Shown: positions 1 to 13,596 of the stretch, in pieces | Layout: each line of letters opens with the position of its first letter | Position numbering within the stretch: the stretch's first letter is position 1 | Assembly (NCBI GenBank): GCA_021234155.1 | Contig: JAJEKV010000008.1 | Span: forward strand, 1,066,508 to 1,130,507 | DNA: 64,000 bases | Source: Isoetes taiwanensis | Lineage: Eukaryota; Streptophyta; Lycopodiopsida; Isoetales; Isoetaceae | Direction of reading: 5' to 3' | Notes under the pieces: generated by a model | The model's database searches: none | Seen by the model: the letters and a program-made list of their open reading frames with translations, nothing else | What the model was told of the DNA's origin: nothing | Made by a program: the position numbers and the translations under genes

Positions 1-326
1 CATCTGAGCCACTCAAATGTTATTGAGTAGTTAGAGTGAATATTCCTAACCCCAACACTAGCTAACAAGAAATTTTATACTCAAGCAGGCAAACCCATTA
101 TTAGGCAGAAAAATAGAAAGTTCTGTGACTTTAACCAACTCAAGTTGAGCTTGTTTCTGACCTATTTAACTTTTTATATCTTCTTAAGATACTAAAACAT
201 TAAATCGTGGGGAGGTGCTAGACAATGAAAGAAGCATAATTATAAAGGGTTGCAATTGACAAATGACGGGGAAATTAGAGGAGAACAAACTATGACGAAA
301 ACTAGACCAATTAAACCCCAAAATAC

Positions 327-3300
327 CTCTTGAGCTTCCACACAATTTTTCCAAGAGAATCCCTGACTTGTGCTTTCTTCCTTGCCATAAACACAATCAA
401 TGAAGACGATTGCTCTATCTTCATTTGGCCAGTGATATCTGTAATGCATCAATCAATACGAACGTGACAAAATGGCACATAGATTTTCACATTTTGAAAT
501 GCCAGCATAAGCATGCAACACAGTTGGCTTACTATGGTTAATAAATCTGAGGAAAATGAGGAACATTATCAAAACTAGAAAATTTGCATCATTTGAAGAA
601 ACTCCCAAGGTAATTTTGCCATCCTTAGGCCCATGCACTCTTGCAACATGGATAGATCTCTGGTTTAAGTACTATTTCAATTACCCTTTGGGTGCTGGGC
701 GTTCCATAGGTGATGGGTATGAAAGTAGGTTCCCTTCATAGAACATATTCGAAGGAAACTCTGCCAAAGCAGGATGCATCCTGTTGAATTTACAATTCTC
801 TGAGGTTTGTGCACATGGTAAACTAACGATAACAAAGGAGAAACCTGTATTGCATATTCAGTAAGAGTGTGGTTAAGCCACATTGCTGCAGACGTTCAAA
901 AAGACTTATCCCCAATCCAGCCTGTCGCACCAAAAGATTTATTGATCAACTTCAAATATTTTAGATCCGAGGGAAAAACACATTAAAAAAAGCAAGATCT
1001 AACCGACATTTGTTATATTGGTAAATTAGGTTAAATATTTACTACATATTGCAGTTGAAATCAATTATTGTTCTGGCATCTCGAAGGGAAAATAAGACCA
1101 CTACTGAGATGGAGAAGTCTAATCGTTTTATTTCCTTACAGCCCATTCAACTGTTGCCATGACCAAACGTAGTGTGTAGCAAGAGTTGTATGCACTTTCG
1201 CACATAAAGGCAAAGAAATTTTGTTGGTGTAGCTTAATTACCAAATCAATGAATATTGGTCATATTTTCATTACGCCATGTCTCAGCTTATTGCAACCGT
1301 TACCCTACCTCCAGAGCATCTTTAGAGACCACAGTTGGTGGAAGCTGGGCTTGATCTCCAACCAGAATAAGACTGTTAGCACCACTGTTCAATATTGGAA
1401 TAAGGCTCATGGTTCAGTTGCCTAGAAACGTGAGAAAGAGAACCCCAGAACACGCCAAAATAAATAACAATAGCTCATACCAGGATAGCTGAGCCAGATT
1501 ACAGATGAGAATGATGTTTTAGGAACCAAGCAATGCTCCTAAATGACATTCTTACTGGAAGGATGCTGATGCATATGTTTCAGTGAAAGTGACCTGTGAG
1601 GCTTCATCAATGACACACAGAGTAAACCGACATCCTTCCAATCTTTCATCTCCTACACCCACACAGGTTGAAGCCACGACCTCTGCTCTAAAAAGCGTAA
1701 GTCTAAATTAGAGCTGGATAAAATCAACCACAATAGCCATGTTAAAACCAAAATCTGCTGCTATTCTAATACTACACAGACAATAACATACCTTTCCAGC
1801 ACAGACTTGATTGCTTGACGTTCAAGGTCAACTGCATTGTCCCACTTCAGACTTGCTTCTTTTTGCAATGGTACTTTTTTTAGACCCATTCATCATCCTA
1901 GATTCCGCTCTTTGAGACTTAGATTCTCTTTTTAAGTTGTAAAGATCTTTTTCATCAGTGGATGGACAACCACCTGTGCTTCAAGAGTTGCTTGTCTCAA
2001 TTCTTCCTTCACCTTAATTATAAAAAAACCATGTTATCGAGACATCACATACATCAATCATTTTAACCCCACAAAAGGCGCCCAAACACCTACGGCATAC
2101 ATGAACCATGTTCTTCAACCATCATAATAGACGCTCTTATGTGCCCATTAAATACAATGAAGCATCTGATGTTAAAACTCCCCGTGATGGTGTCAGGACC
2201 AACAACCATAGACACATCACCAGGATCTTAAGGTATCGGGTGAAGATGCATGAATCTCCTGGCAGCAACTCCAGTCCAGAAAAGTGTTAACCCTTGATCT
2301 TCTGCTCTTGTACCAATTGTCACATTTCTTGACATTTTGTGGGTACAACAAATACATAGATAGTGAGATATATAATATATTCACAATCTCTTACCGTCAC
2401 TCATCCATTTGGCAATGCATGCGCTGACTAACGCAAATGTGTCCTATTGCCAGCCAGCAGTAACATGTGCTTATCTACCTGTTATTATTCAATTGTAATT
2501 TGAATGCTCAAATATAGAGTCATTTAGTGCCCAGCTCCAGCTTTTCTCTTATTAAAGTTCTCCAGTATTGCTTTCTGTGTACTCCAGCATTACTTTTTGT
2601 ATTCTCATCTCTGATTATTAATCACGCAGATCTTTGGCATTCCCATGATACTGATGCCATCCTAATGGATAGAAGAATGGAACGACCCTCTATTGTTGTT
2701 TGCAGGAAGGAAATTCGATTTTAAATCAACTGAAAGTCAGCAGAATTTAATGAGCCAAAGCCCATCAGCAACATCCCACAATCCTTGGAGTACTCTAACA
2801 GTGCAAAATCAGAGGTGTGAAATGAAGTGTGGGCGTTAAAATTCAAGAAGAGCACATTATTTAGCACAAAAAAATCTCTGAAAGAAGAGGATTTGAAGAA
2901 AGTCCAGTCCTTTAGGAGCATCAGATTTACATCTCCAACGAAGTTCTGAAGAAGTAGGTGGAAGAACTCAACTCTTTGTGGATAACGAGAATTTTTTAAT
3001 CGCATTGGAGTTTGTCCACCACATTATGCAAAATCACAATATCAGCCATGTCAAAACTTAACAAGTGCCTCCCATTCAACTCTCTCAAGATGGTATCCCG
3101 CCACTAGAATCTTGTAATCTAGTAATTATTGTCTATTAGAAACAATATCAACAGATGCATCAATAATTTGCCATCTGGGAGCATTATCAATGTGCTACGC
3201 AAAGCTAGTCAACATGAAAAACACAAAAGATATGGATAGTAGTTTTTGAATTATATGGATAGTAGTGTTTGAAATGCTCAATTTGCTGAATAAGACAAAA

Positions 3301-6300
3301 ATGACAGAATCAAAATACTTCACATGTATAAGCCTTAACCTTTCACCTATAAGACCAGGATTAAGATATTGAAGCTTTGCTATCCATCAAGACATTCTAG
3401 GGTTACGCGGGTATGAGACAAAGCCTACTCTACAATAAGTAATAAATGCTGATCTCCTCATTAATGCATTCAAAATATGATTATTTAATTGGGTGCTACA
3501 AAGTTGATGAGCAACTTCATAACCATGACTAACTGCTTTGTGGGCAGTATGACCTTATAGGTGGATGGTAGACATGAACGGTGTTCCTAGCAGCTTGACT
3601 AACTTTTTCAATGTTTCCACTTGAATAATACAGCCAACATGTGGGGCTTTATCTGTAAGTGATTTTGCAGGAAATTAAGGCTAAAAAAGGTGTATGGCTT
3701 TAACTGTGAGGGATTTTGCTGAAAAAAGGGGTGCAAAGAACACCTTGACAGGCTGCCCAATACGTACGATCCTTAATCCATATGCCAGTAGTCCTTCTAC
3801 AAGGTTGTCAACTGCGACATTGCTGAATCATATAAAAAAGTTCAGTGGAGACAAGAAGCCAATGACATGTTTGAAACATGGCCCAGAAAAATTACCTGTC
3901 AGCACATGCAAGTACTTTTCCCTGACCAGTTTTGCAATAGATGTTGATAAGCTCTACAAGAGTTCTAGTTTTTCCTGTCCCAGGAGGGCCCTGCCATAGT
4001 GTTACTTTGCGACACAAAGCGTCCTGTATTGCCCTGCATTGACTGGAGTTGAGTTGTCCCTCTACATCTTTGAGGTGAGCACGGCGCATTCTTGAATGCA
4101 CTCAATGTCTTCCCAATCTGCAAGGGAGGCTAGAAGCTGCAATAACATGCTCTGTCTTTGACAAGTCCATTTTATTGCTGCCAGCCAACTGCATTGGCGG
4201 TTCCTCAAGCTTCTCTATTAAAATCTTTACAGTTGAAGCAGCCTCCCCAAATAAATGAGAGTTATCTGCTTCCAATCTATTTTTTGCATTCCTGTTGTCA
4301 AGTGAGTTTTCCATTTCAAACTTGGGAGATGAAATCTGCTCAATAGCCGACAGGCAACGGTCATGAGCAATACGATTCGCCCACAGATCCAAACGCCATT
4401 TGTGGTCTATGTTAAGGCTTTTGGCAACACTCTTCTGAACTGCAACACGCAAAAATCTGTTTAACAAAGACTCAACGTTAATAATGGCTACAGACATGAA
4501 TCACCAATAAAGCATAATTGTTGCCGGTAATCCTTATTGCCACTGGTATAGGTCTTTTGGTGGCCAGCAGATTTAAGAGACTCATCTCTCATCAAGTTAA
4601 AATTTAAAAGCAAACCCACTCCCAAAAAACTAGAGTTTATTTGATGACAATTAGCATACCCACAATATTAACATTAATCTGCAGGAGAATTTTTGCAGCA
4701 GGTACGAGGTTAGACCAACCATTTTTCCTTTTGGTGGACCACTAATGATTTTCAATACATTCCCTTAAATTACTCGCTATCATTCCTATTCCCCCAGTCA
4801 TTTCTACGGTCACTGTGCCTGGTTCTGCACAGCCTGAGTTGCTTGCAATGACTCCAGAGATGTTAAAGTGACATGTTGCACAGCTAATAGCTATCATTCC
4901 TAGAAGGGTCTCCTTTGTCATACAGGGAGGAAGGACTTATTGATGTCTTAGGTTCTACAAGACCAAACAAGAATATCCATTCTATCACCCCCTAGCTTTG
5001 AATACACTGCGCAAAGAAAACAAGAATGCGATAGAAAACATGGTACAAAAGCCAGTCTTGGTCTAACTGTCAAAACCAAAGTATATTCACAACCTGTAAC
5101 TAATGAGGTAAAGGGTCCCAGAACCTCAGAAGCACTTGTTGACACTTGAGGAAGGAGAGATGCAGGAAGACTTTGCTGTTAAAGTTTTTGGATGGATTTC
5201 AGCCCCTCTGTTCGAAAAAGCAGGAGCCTTCTAGGGACTACACTTCATAGTTGACAGTGCATCCAGGGAGCATTTCATGATGTAAAACTAAGCTTACTCT
5301 TTGGTCAAGCTTTTGAGCATCTGACCTTAAGGAAGATAAATGGACCCAATGTTGTATACAATGATAGAAGGCAAATCTTTCATATGTCATGGCATAATGC
5401 TAGCAGAATTTGCTGCCAAACCTCTGTAACTTGAACTGTTAGTCCTCCCTAGTTATAAAGGCAGAACCATAACGAGTTTTTTCAAAAGAACAGGGTAAAC
5501 AGGACATAGTACCCAACTATAACTCGAGGAAGCAAGAGATATCTGGAATATTTTATGCCTCAAACTACGTCCACAGAATCAATGGATCATGCTCAATGTT
5601 GCATAGAAAGGTAAAAGAACATTCCCTAACCTTTGGGACCTTTCCATAACAACACCTTCCAGTGCTTCCCTCGATTCATCGAGAGGCTTTTCCTGCTAAT
5701 TAACACCATGTCCCCTGTGAAAAGGCATTTGCCAGTAAAACCCCAATTATGTTTATCCTTCATTTTCCATTTACTAATTTGTCAGAAATAGAGTTACTGG
5801 CATTCTAAGGCCTATAAAGAATACTACCTGTCGGAACTGATGATTTAGAGGTAAGACTCCATTCCCGTGTTTATGATGAAAACGAAAAACTGGGTCCCTG
5901 CATTACAGAAGACACATTTAGTGCATATTGATGCATTATCTCTCCTTTAAAAAGAATGCTTCAGTTTGAAAACCATGGTTGTTAGGTTGTTCATGTTCAT
6001 GGACTCCACAGGTACCTTACTTTTTATTCAACAAGTAACATGGTTGCAAGGCTACCTATAAAGGTAGGTATCAAAAGAAGCTGACAAGTTAAACAGTGCA
6101 AAGCCCTCATTCTCTAGCCTTTGCCTAGACCAGTTCCTCATCCTATCCTCCATTGCTTGCATTTCCTCCAACTGATTGAATCATTCGACAAATCAGATAT
6201 GAATGAGAAAAGAAACAAGGACCCATCTATGAAATTATAGAACATAACGTATTTTTTTAACCTAGATTTCCTTAACTAACAACATTGCTTCTGAACTCTA

Positions 6301-7446
6301 ACAAGGGGATTTGATAAGTCAACGACAATTTTATACATTATCCAAGAGTTCTTGAGCTCTATCTGCAGCATGAAGTGAGATGCAATCACTTTATTATAAG
6401 AAAATGTGATTGTAAAATGAGGGCACAGTGTATGGGCACAAGAAATAAATAGCATAATTGAGCCACTCCATTTGTTTGATGTATGCATGGATGAGTCGGA
6501 GAGCTTCACTACATCATGCTAAATAAAAAGTGATGGTGTTCAACATGTCATAGGAATGCATGAGATGCAACATGCTCCAATTTCACAACTAACCAGTCTT
6601 TGTGTTTGTATTTGAGAAGCCAGTAGTAATTGATTGCTGTTAAAAGGTTTTACTCTAATATTCAATACTCTCCAATTTCCACCAGTCAATTAAACTTCTT
6701 AGTGAGATTACCATTCTCATAATCTTTTCCACACTGATCAAGTTATTGATGGTTGATGTAAGCTTATTTTCAAAGTATTTCCCACAGAAACCCATCTCTT
6801 CATAATATGGTTAAGGTAGCTACTTTATATGGAGCTAAATATGGGAATGGGCTTCATAGCCAAATACAATGCATTTCAAAGATGTGACAAGCAAATCAAT
6901 CCTGCATTGAATCATTTTGCTGAGTTTGCAGATTCTCAACTGCAATTTATCATGGCATTCCAAGTGATATCAATTATACAACAAATGATTTAGTTAGAAA
7001 ACTTGAATAATAAGAGGGTTCCTGGCTAGATTTAAAATCCTTGAAAGGGTGTTAAAGACTTCTAGTTATAGGTTGCCTAGAACAGCTTCCTCCTCACAAA
7101 TGTCTGGCTTTATTTTTAGACCGAAAATAAAATGAAGACATTATGCTTCCAAAGGCCATATATCGGAAAAATGATCATTTCATCTAGAAAGAAATAGATT
7201 GTCTACAAAAGTAAAATATCGGGAATGTACCAGCTCTGCACGCACAGCCTTGGTGAAACGAGTCCGATAGGATTCCATTGCCTCATACTTGAGCTGACGC
7301 TTTCGAGCACGTTGTCTAGTAGGCGCATTATCAAAATCTCTGTTTTTACAGCGAATTCTGAAACCCACGTTGCCAGTGATGAACTTCTCTGAGAAGCTAA
7401 ATTTTGGCCTAGCGAGTATGAACTGCCCCGAGGAGCATAGCTCCAT
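327..7446 (-). CDS. UPF1/SMUBP2-like superfamily 1 helicase gene, partial, multi-exon
   Basis: The gene enters at ATG 7446 and runs off the left edge. Exons joined by frame and GT-AG borders are 7446-7231, 6171-6056, 5897-5828, 5714-5631, about 4450-3896, 3822-3744, 2012-1792, 1687-1594, 1421-1309, 921-845, 780-685 and 438-327. SF1 motifs appear in order: GPPGTGKT (3990-3967), DSNVAVDNL across the 3896/3822 junction, DEAS (1608-1597), VGDQAQLPPT (about 1362-1333) and QYRMHP across the 845/780 junction. STCVGVGDERL, SLFERL and ALAEFPSN fit UPF1-type ATP-dependent RNA/DNA helicases. The N terminus is basic and might be an organelle targeting peptide (inference). Exons 5714-5631, 4450-3896, 2012-1792 (stop at 1934-1932) and 1421-1309 need single-base corrections to stay open. 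Either the assembly has deletions or the gene decayed recently. Exon 4450-3896 has an uncertain 5' border, and an exon between 5631 and 4450 may be missing. Confidence 0.88.
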
Positions 7447-7780
7447 CAAGTTCAACGGAAAGCAAAACTTTCAGCCAGATCACAATTTGGCCACATATTT
7501 GTATCCTACCCCGTTATCAGCCCAGCCTTCGGAATGAAATCTTCCATTGAAAAATGAAGGGGAGGTCTTTCTTTTGGGTTGCCACTAGGGGGTCGCTCAT
7601 GTGGTTTTTTGGTATATTCTAAGTATATGCCTAGAATATGCCAAAAATCTCTGGCTGTTGCCAGTGAACTGTCGGTCACCTATATTGGCGGTCGTGAGAG
7701 TGTTCGAAGAGAGTGTTCAAAGCAGTCTTAGACACTCCCAATAAGATGGGGCACAACTATATCACCCCTGATTAAATCAA
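7447..7780. other. upstream region of the helicase gene with a hairpin
   Basis: This non-coding stretch lies 5' of the helicase start and probably holds its promoter and leader. It contains an inverted repeat: 7606-7621 and 7632-7647 are complementary over 16 bp with one mismatch, around a 10-base loop. No clear TATA box was found. The hairpin could be a chance structure or a remnant of a small element. Confidence 0.4.
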
Positions 7781-7798
7781 ATGGGAGTTATTAAACCA

Positions 7799-8250
7799 GA
7801 TTTGATTTTATTACTGGCTATGCCCGACACGGTGATGGCAAAGAGCCACTTAGGCTTCATGAAAATGAGAGGAAGGTATGAAGTCAAGTGGTGCTACTTT
7901 TATCTCTGTCTTAACTGGATGCAATCATGCCAAACTTGTGCAATAAGGATGCTGTTATTTCATGTTGATGAGTCATGGTATATAATCTCATCAAGTGTTG
8001 ATCATTATGCTTGTATGATTGATGTATTTGGTCGCGGCCACTTGCAAGAGACATAAGGTCCCATGAAGATGCCGCCATTTCTACCAAATGCACACGAACA
8101 TGAAGATCGCGACGCTTATAACATGTTAGAAGCGTAATTCTCGATTGCCAATACAAATGGTGCTCGAACCGTCTCCGACAAAATGATGAGGCTTCTTATA
8201 GTTGGAATTTGTTTGACCTTAGCCTCGGGCGAACATCATTAGCTTCACAA
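7799..8250 (+). pseudogene. pentatricopeptide-repeat (PPR) protein remnant
   Basis: Three overlapping frames give one collinear PPR-like protein. ITGYARHGDGKEPLRL (about 7806-7860) matches the usual MISGY-QNG-EAL repeat start. SSGATFISVLTGCNHAKLV (about 7885-7940) matches the T-F-VLxAC-H-GLV repeat. VDHYACMIDVFGRGHLQE (about 7997-8050) is the typical VEHYACMVDLLGRAG-L-EA unit near the E domain. MKMPP follows, and a weak tail reaches about 8250. PPR proteins bind organelle RNA. Only about three repeats are left, with no start and frame changes of one base, so this is a gene fragment. Confidence 0.8.
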
Positions 8251-11200
8251 AATGCCGTAAAGGTATGTTCAAAATCATCAATAACGAAAAGCTAAGCGGC
8301 ATTGCAAGGTGGTTAGCACTATTACCGCTTTGAAAGACCTTCTAGTGACCATGCCGCTATCATGTCCGGGCCGCCTACCTACCGCCGATGCTTGAAGAAT
8401 ATTATATCTTGTGATCAAATATCGTGAACTTATAAAGAACTCAACAATGATGCATCGTTATTTCATTGCAATCAGGTTTATATGGAGTTGCCTTTATATC
8501 CTTGTCGCCTAAGCTTCGTCTCAACTTGAAGGTACCTCATAGTACTATTGTTAGTCCTTTAATCCTAATATTGTACATGCTTATACAAAGAACCGGATGC
8601 TAGTGTTTCATAATTGCTTGCCCCCAGATTCACAAGACAATTGGATGTAGAAAGTTACAGCATGTTGTTACCGCAAATTAGGATGATGCAATGGGATTAT
8701 GATGTTGTATGATGCCTCCATTTATTGATGAACAAGTTAGGCCCCTCATACCACCATCAAAGAGTAATATAGGAGTCTTGTCTACAACATGTTAATTAGA
8801 TTCGTATTCATAATTCCATGAATTACAACTTTTTTAGAACTTGTAAACCGTATATCCTAATGTTTCAAAGATTCCATTTTTTACAAAGTTGTTCTAATGC
8901 TCCTTAAATTTGTAGGATGTCTCACCACCACTATAGAACCGGGTCCTCAAGAGATGGCTTGGATTAAGGTAAATGATATTAGTCTAATATAAAATGCACT
9001 TTTAGGTTTAGTATGGCATGTATGCTTATGATCTCATACTTCATTTACGTGATACTTACGAGCATATGAAATCAATTGATATTATGTGTTACAGAAACCA
9101 CTTGCCTAAGAGAGTTTCTGAATGATGAGGTTTGTCAATTCGACATGTAGCTTTCATTTTCAACCAATTACGAATTGAAGGAATTGATTCATGATTTGGT
9201 CAATAAGATCAATATGAAGCCGGTAAATAAAGGGAAGGAATATCATAGTTTAGGGATTTAAAAATGTTGATCAAAGATGATGTAAGCTTCATGGTCATGC
9301 AGATTATTCATGAAGATAATTGGGTGTAATTTCTATATATACTAGTTTAAGTGGTCTCCACAACATTGGAGAGAGTAAGGTTTTGAAGGGGTCGAAGCTA
9401 TAAATCCAATCAGATATGCTAGTCAATGGTGGTGAATTAGAATTTGTATGTTTTAGTGTAACTGCAGTGATGGAGAATATAAATCATAGTTATCTTCTAA
9501 TATACAATGGATGGCTGAGTATTCACTTCATCTTTCCATGTGGATTTTCAAGTGCTTAACTAGGAAGTATGCAATAGTGCTAATTTGAGTTCACAGCCTA
9601 TTTTAGTTGTCCCTAATGTCCATCCTTTTTTTTTAGCACGCCAAACCAAAACCAAAGCCTACCGCCTTTCTTGCAATTCTAAGCTATTCACGTCGCACCT
9701 CCAACTCAAAGAAAAATTGACATGGCATAAGTTCCTGCCATTGTATCGCCATTTTTTTCTAGATGAACGGCTAAGAAAATTAGAAAATTGCCTAAAAATT
9801 GAATATGGAGATATGGAAAAGTATGTCGTCTTCCTCCCACGCCGGCCGCCTCAGAGTCTCAATGTGTAATGAGGCAACTAACATGGTTTTACATTAGAGG
9901 AGGGTGCCCTCCTTCCGCCAGCGCTCTTCTTTGCCCACTTTTTCCCCCTTCTTCGCCAATAAGACCCTATCCCAATTCAATGTTTGCCAGATCGATGAGG
10001 ATATACTCAGCAGAGGTTATGAGGCTTGGTGCTCACGTAAAATCGCTAATGGATGTCCTAAGAACCCAAGTATAAATTTTGGTAGAGGAAGAACTGAGAA
10101 AGCACAGAATTCCGCCCCATTGCATCGGTTATCACGCCTACAAATGCCTTGAAATTTTTTTCCTAATTTAACTCTTATCTAAGATCTTTAATATCATTGA
10201 AGATGGTAGCATTGCAAAGAGTCTTGTTGCGTAAAAGACGGCTGTATTGTATGTTGATTCAACTTGTTTTGGCCCTTCATTTTGTGTAGTTGCTTTTTTA
10301 AGTTCTTTTCTTTAGCTTTGACACTTTGTACATAATGCCATGGATCTTATCGAAAGTTGTTGTTGACATGCGTTTTATGACACATTTAAATAGTTGAAAA
10401 GCATAATAAAATGTTTGGATTTAAAAGTACCATTCTGATAGAACTTTACCTTGTATCAAACTAAAACTCTCCTTTAGTGGCTAATATCACATGCTTCCGC
10501 TTTAAGAAATATCACGCTGGTGCGTGCACTAGTAATGCGTGTAAGTCTTTGCTCTTTTGAAGTTCTCGCTTTTCACTATTTTGTTGATCTAAGATTATCT
10601 AACGATTCCTATATAGGCCCTTTTTTAAGTCCGGTAATAACCGCACTAATTATTGCGTAATCAATAGACAATTGCATTAAAATTGTGAGTTGAATGCTAC
10701 CGCTAGTTATTTACGCAAAGATTTAAACGCTAAATGCTTAAATGCTTCTTAAGATAGTGTTGGCTACTAACTATTACTACTAACTGTATTGTCAAATGGA
10801 ACAAATAGCATGCTTACCAAATCAAACACGTAACATGCAACATCAACATCTTCCTCGAAATGTGTGCCTCTTCCTCGCATCTTGCTCCCCGCTCAATCTC
10901 TACCCGTATGTGCTATTCTATATCGGATGTATTACATCATTATATCTCAATGTACGTGTGTTTGCTGCAGCTTTTCATTTAATTGTATTGTCCATTTATC
11001 CCCGACCTTATAAATAAATGGCATTCTTTCCGTGGCGTAAATATGCGCTGGTTCCGGATAAAAGAGCAAGTTGTTCATATAGCACATTGTTGTGACGAAA
11101 TTCGAGTCTTGGCGCATTTGATAACGTGGTTGTCCCAAACGCTTTTATGCGTATGTGAAAAATAATGCATGCATAATGCTTTTACAAGTATGTATCAATA

Positions 11201-11408
11201 CAAACGTATTTTTACAAAAACTTTTTTTCTTTTTTTTTTTGGGGTGTGTGTGAAGGTTTCTAAATTACTCGGACATTCACCGACAAACATAAAATCATGA
11301 AAGTAGCATCTAAATTCATTTTGGGCACCCTAATCAATAAACTATTTCGCTTTTGGGCAAAAGCTTTAAGTAGATGAACAAAAATTAGAAATCTACCTCC
11401 TTGATGAG
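8251..11408. other. intergenic DNA, no gene recognised
   Basis: Mostly AT-rich. ORFs here are under 100 codons and show no recognisable domain. A T-rich run lies at about 11221-11241. The stretch ends at the ATGAG target duplication (11404-11408) of the LTR retrotransposon. Confidence 0.5.
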
Positions 11409-13017
11409 TGTGGACGGTCCAGGGAATATACACATAAATACGTATATTCCTCGGATCCAATCACCATACAAGTCTATCTTCATAGCCTTGTATACCATAG
11501 ATTGTGGCACTAGGGGCATGGCCAAGTTATTCTCATAACTTAGCCAACCATAGGTTAGAACCATTATCCACGCGGCCTTAACCTATTGGGCACCCGCCAC
11601 ACAGACTCACCCAATTGGTGCCACGTGGCATCCTAGGTGGACCTAACTTATTTAGGCCTAAACCCTAACCCTAGGCCTCTTTTCCAGCCCTAACACCCAG
11701 ACTCACCTACTGCTCAAAACCCCGCTTCAACATCGCTTGTTGGCATAGATCGGTGCAAAGAAAGCCCCGAGGGAGGTAGACTCGCTCTTGAGCAAGACCA
11801 GCATCGCGAGAGCTCCGGAGACCATGGAGGCACACCTGATCTGGAGGGAGAGCTTCAGAGCGTGTATGTAGGATAGTAGTTGTGATAGCTCATCCGAATT
11901 AGCATTCCAGCTGTGCTAGTATCTTGTATCTAGAGTAGAGCCATCCTAGAACCCGTGATTTAACATCTTGAACCCTAATCAACTAACCCTAACCATTAGT
12001 TAGATTGTATGATTAGGTTAAGATGTTCTTCTTATGATTATTCTCATGATATGATGATTATGTGATGATGGTTGATCATGTTTGCTCCTCTTGTATTGGG
12101 AAGGGGGTAGAGACCTAGGGCCATATGTAGTATGTTCCTAGAGTAGATCCCTTAGTTCCCCATTAGTTGCGGCCGTGCATTAGGAGCCCACCGGGCTATC
12201 GAGGCTATGACATGACTCCAAAGACCATACAACGGGGCCAGAGGGAATGTGGGAGGGAGATCCCCCGCCGAAAGTGGGGGCTTCGGGGATCCCATAGTGA
12301 GCTAGGCTTATGGTCGGTCACTTGTGTGGGCCGGCATGGGTCCCACCTTCCGGGCAATGGTGTCGCCTGAGTCGCAAGTGTTGGCTTGGCTCTCGCTTTG
12401 GGGGTTAAGTCGGGTACGAATCGTGGTGTCGCCACGATTCTCTAGCCACCCACGGAACCTCTAGACCACGAAAGGGAGATGCAACCCTTCCCGCCTCATC
12501 CACTGTGGAGATGCAACCCGAGTAGTCCCCCATGGGTGACGCCATGGGATTGCGTATCCTAAGGCTAGAGTCATGCCAGAGCCCGATTTAGCCCATCTGC
12601 AAAGTATGCACAGGGAGGGGCGGATGGAGTGGTCAACCCCAGCCATTGTTCTATGCCAGCCCCTTTCGCCATTGCCATGACTCGGTCTGCTTCTATCCTC
12701 GAGGCCTAGCCCTGGTCAGCCATCCTCCCCCGAAGTCCGGAAATGGGTAGGGAGCTCTCATGTTTTACGGTTTGTGGTTATCATCTTTGTATTGGTATAT
12801 GGGTGATGCACTACCCTTCGAGGTAGTATTTGTATATGTTTGATGCTAGTTCTCATGTTATCGCCTCACGTTATAGGAGCCCATAGGGGAAGGGCGCAAG
12901 ACACCTTCTCAGATATTCCCTCCCGCACTAGGGATCACCTCGGGTAGACGGCGGCCGGACGGGGGATTTCCGCCCGAGTGTACTGGCCAAGCCCCGATGT
13001 TTAGCAGGAGCGCCACA
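11409..13017 (+). repeat. 5' LTR of the chromovirus
   Basis: About 1609 bp, near-identical in layout to 22838-24473. It begins TGTGGACGG (TGTGACGG in the other copy) and ends GCCACA. It holds a G-box CACGTG (11632-11637) and a plant telo-box AAACCCTAA (11660-11668) followed by CCCTAGG. No convincing TATA box was seen near these motifs. A block rich in direct repeats of AGATGCAACCC lies at about 12477-12515. Confidence 0.93.
11632..11668 (+). promoter_or_regulatory. G-box plus telo-box in the LTR
   Basis: CACGTG at 11632-11637 is the core of the plant G-box bound by bZIP/bHLH factors. AAACCCTAA at 11660-11668 is a telo-box, bound by TRB-type Myb proteins and linked to Polycomb recruitment in plants. 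Both are conserved in the right LTR (23044-23049 and 23082-23090). Their use by this element is inferred. Confidence 0.55.
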
Positions 13018-13018
13018 A

Positions 13019-13034
13019 TGGTATCGTAGCAATG
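13019..13034 (+). promoter_or_regulatory. primer binding site, initiator-tRNA-Met type
   Basis: TGGTATCGTAGCAATG starts two bases after the LTR end. Plant LTR elements commonly use TGGTATCAGAGC, complementary to the 3' end of initiator tRNA-Met. The first seven bases match, and the rest matches with changes. It would prime minus-strand DNA synthesis. Confidence 0.75.
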
Positions 13035-13596
13035 TTCTTGGTTGACCAAGAACTAGCACCACCATAACCATGAAAGTAGTCTAACAAGCCTATAGGAGGT
13101 GTGAAATAAACATTTCCACCGGATGAACCAAAAAAATAGGGGAAAAATTTTTCTCCTAGGTAGTGGGGTCGACTTAGGTTAAGTGATGTATCTAAGGAAT
13201 AAGTAAGTCAAATTCATCTTCTAGTAAATTTGGGGTGAAAATTATGCATCTGCATCAAATTTCACCTAAAATGGGTCAAGAATCATACCAATCTGGACCC
13301 GAGTGAAAAAAAATGGTGCAAATCCATAATTAGCACTTCAAACCATTAGAAAATTCGAAAAATTTTAGGTATAATACGAATTAATACAGGATTAATACAT
13401 ATCTTAATAATTAAATAATTACTAAATATGGTGTAATTAATAAGGGGGGGCTAATAGATAGGGGTAATTATGGTGGGAGAATATTCCTAGGGACCCTCCT
13501 TTTTAAATATTTGACACCTCATTCTCTCTCTCCAACCTTCCACCTCCACCTCTCTCTTGCTCAGCCTTACGTCACCCATTTCCTGAACCGCAAGAC
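13035..13596 (+). other. retrotransposon leader ahead of the H3-like ORF
   Basis: Non-coding. The last about 95 bases before ATG 13597 are a CT-rich tract of the kind often seen as plant 5' leaders, and a TTTAAATATTT stretch (about 13502-13512) lies just upstream. It could be a subgenomic promoter, or the leader of a captured host gene. No ORF is supported here. Confidence 0.4.

Noticed and set aside
11660-11676. interstitial telomere array
   Set aside because: Only one to two CCCTAAA-like units; a telo-box motif within the LTR, not an array.
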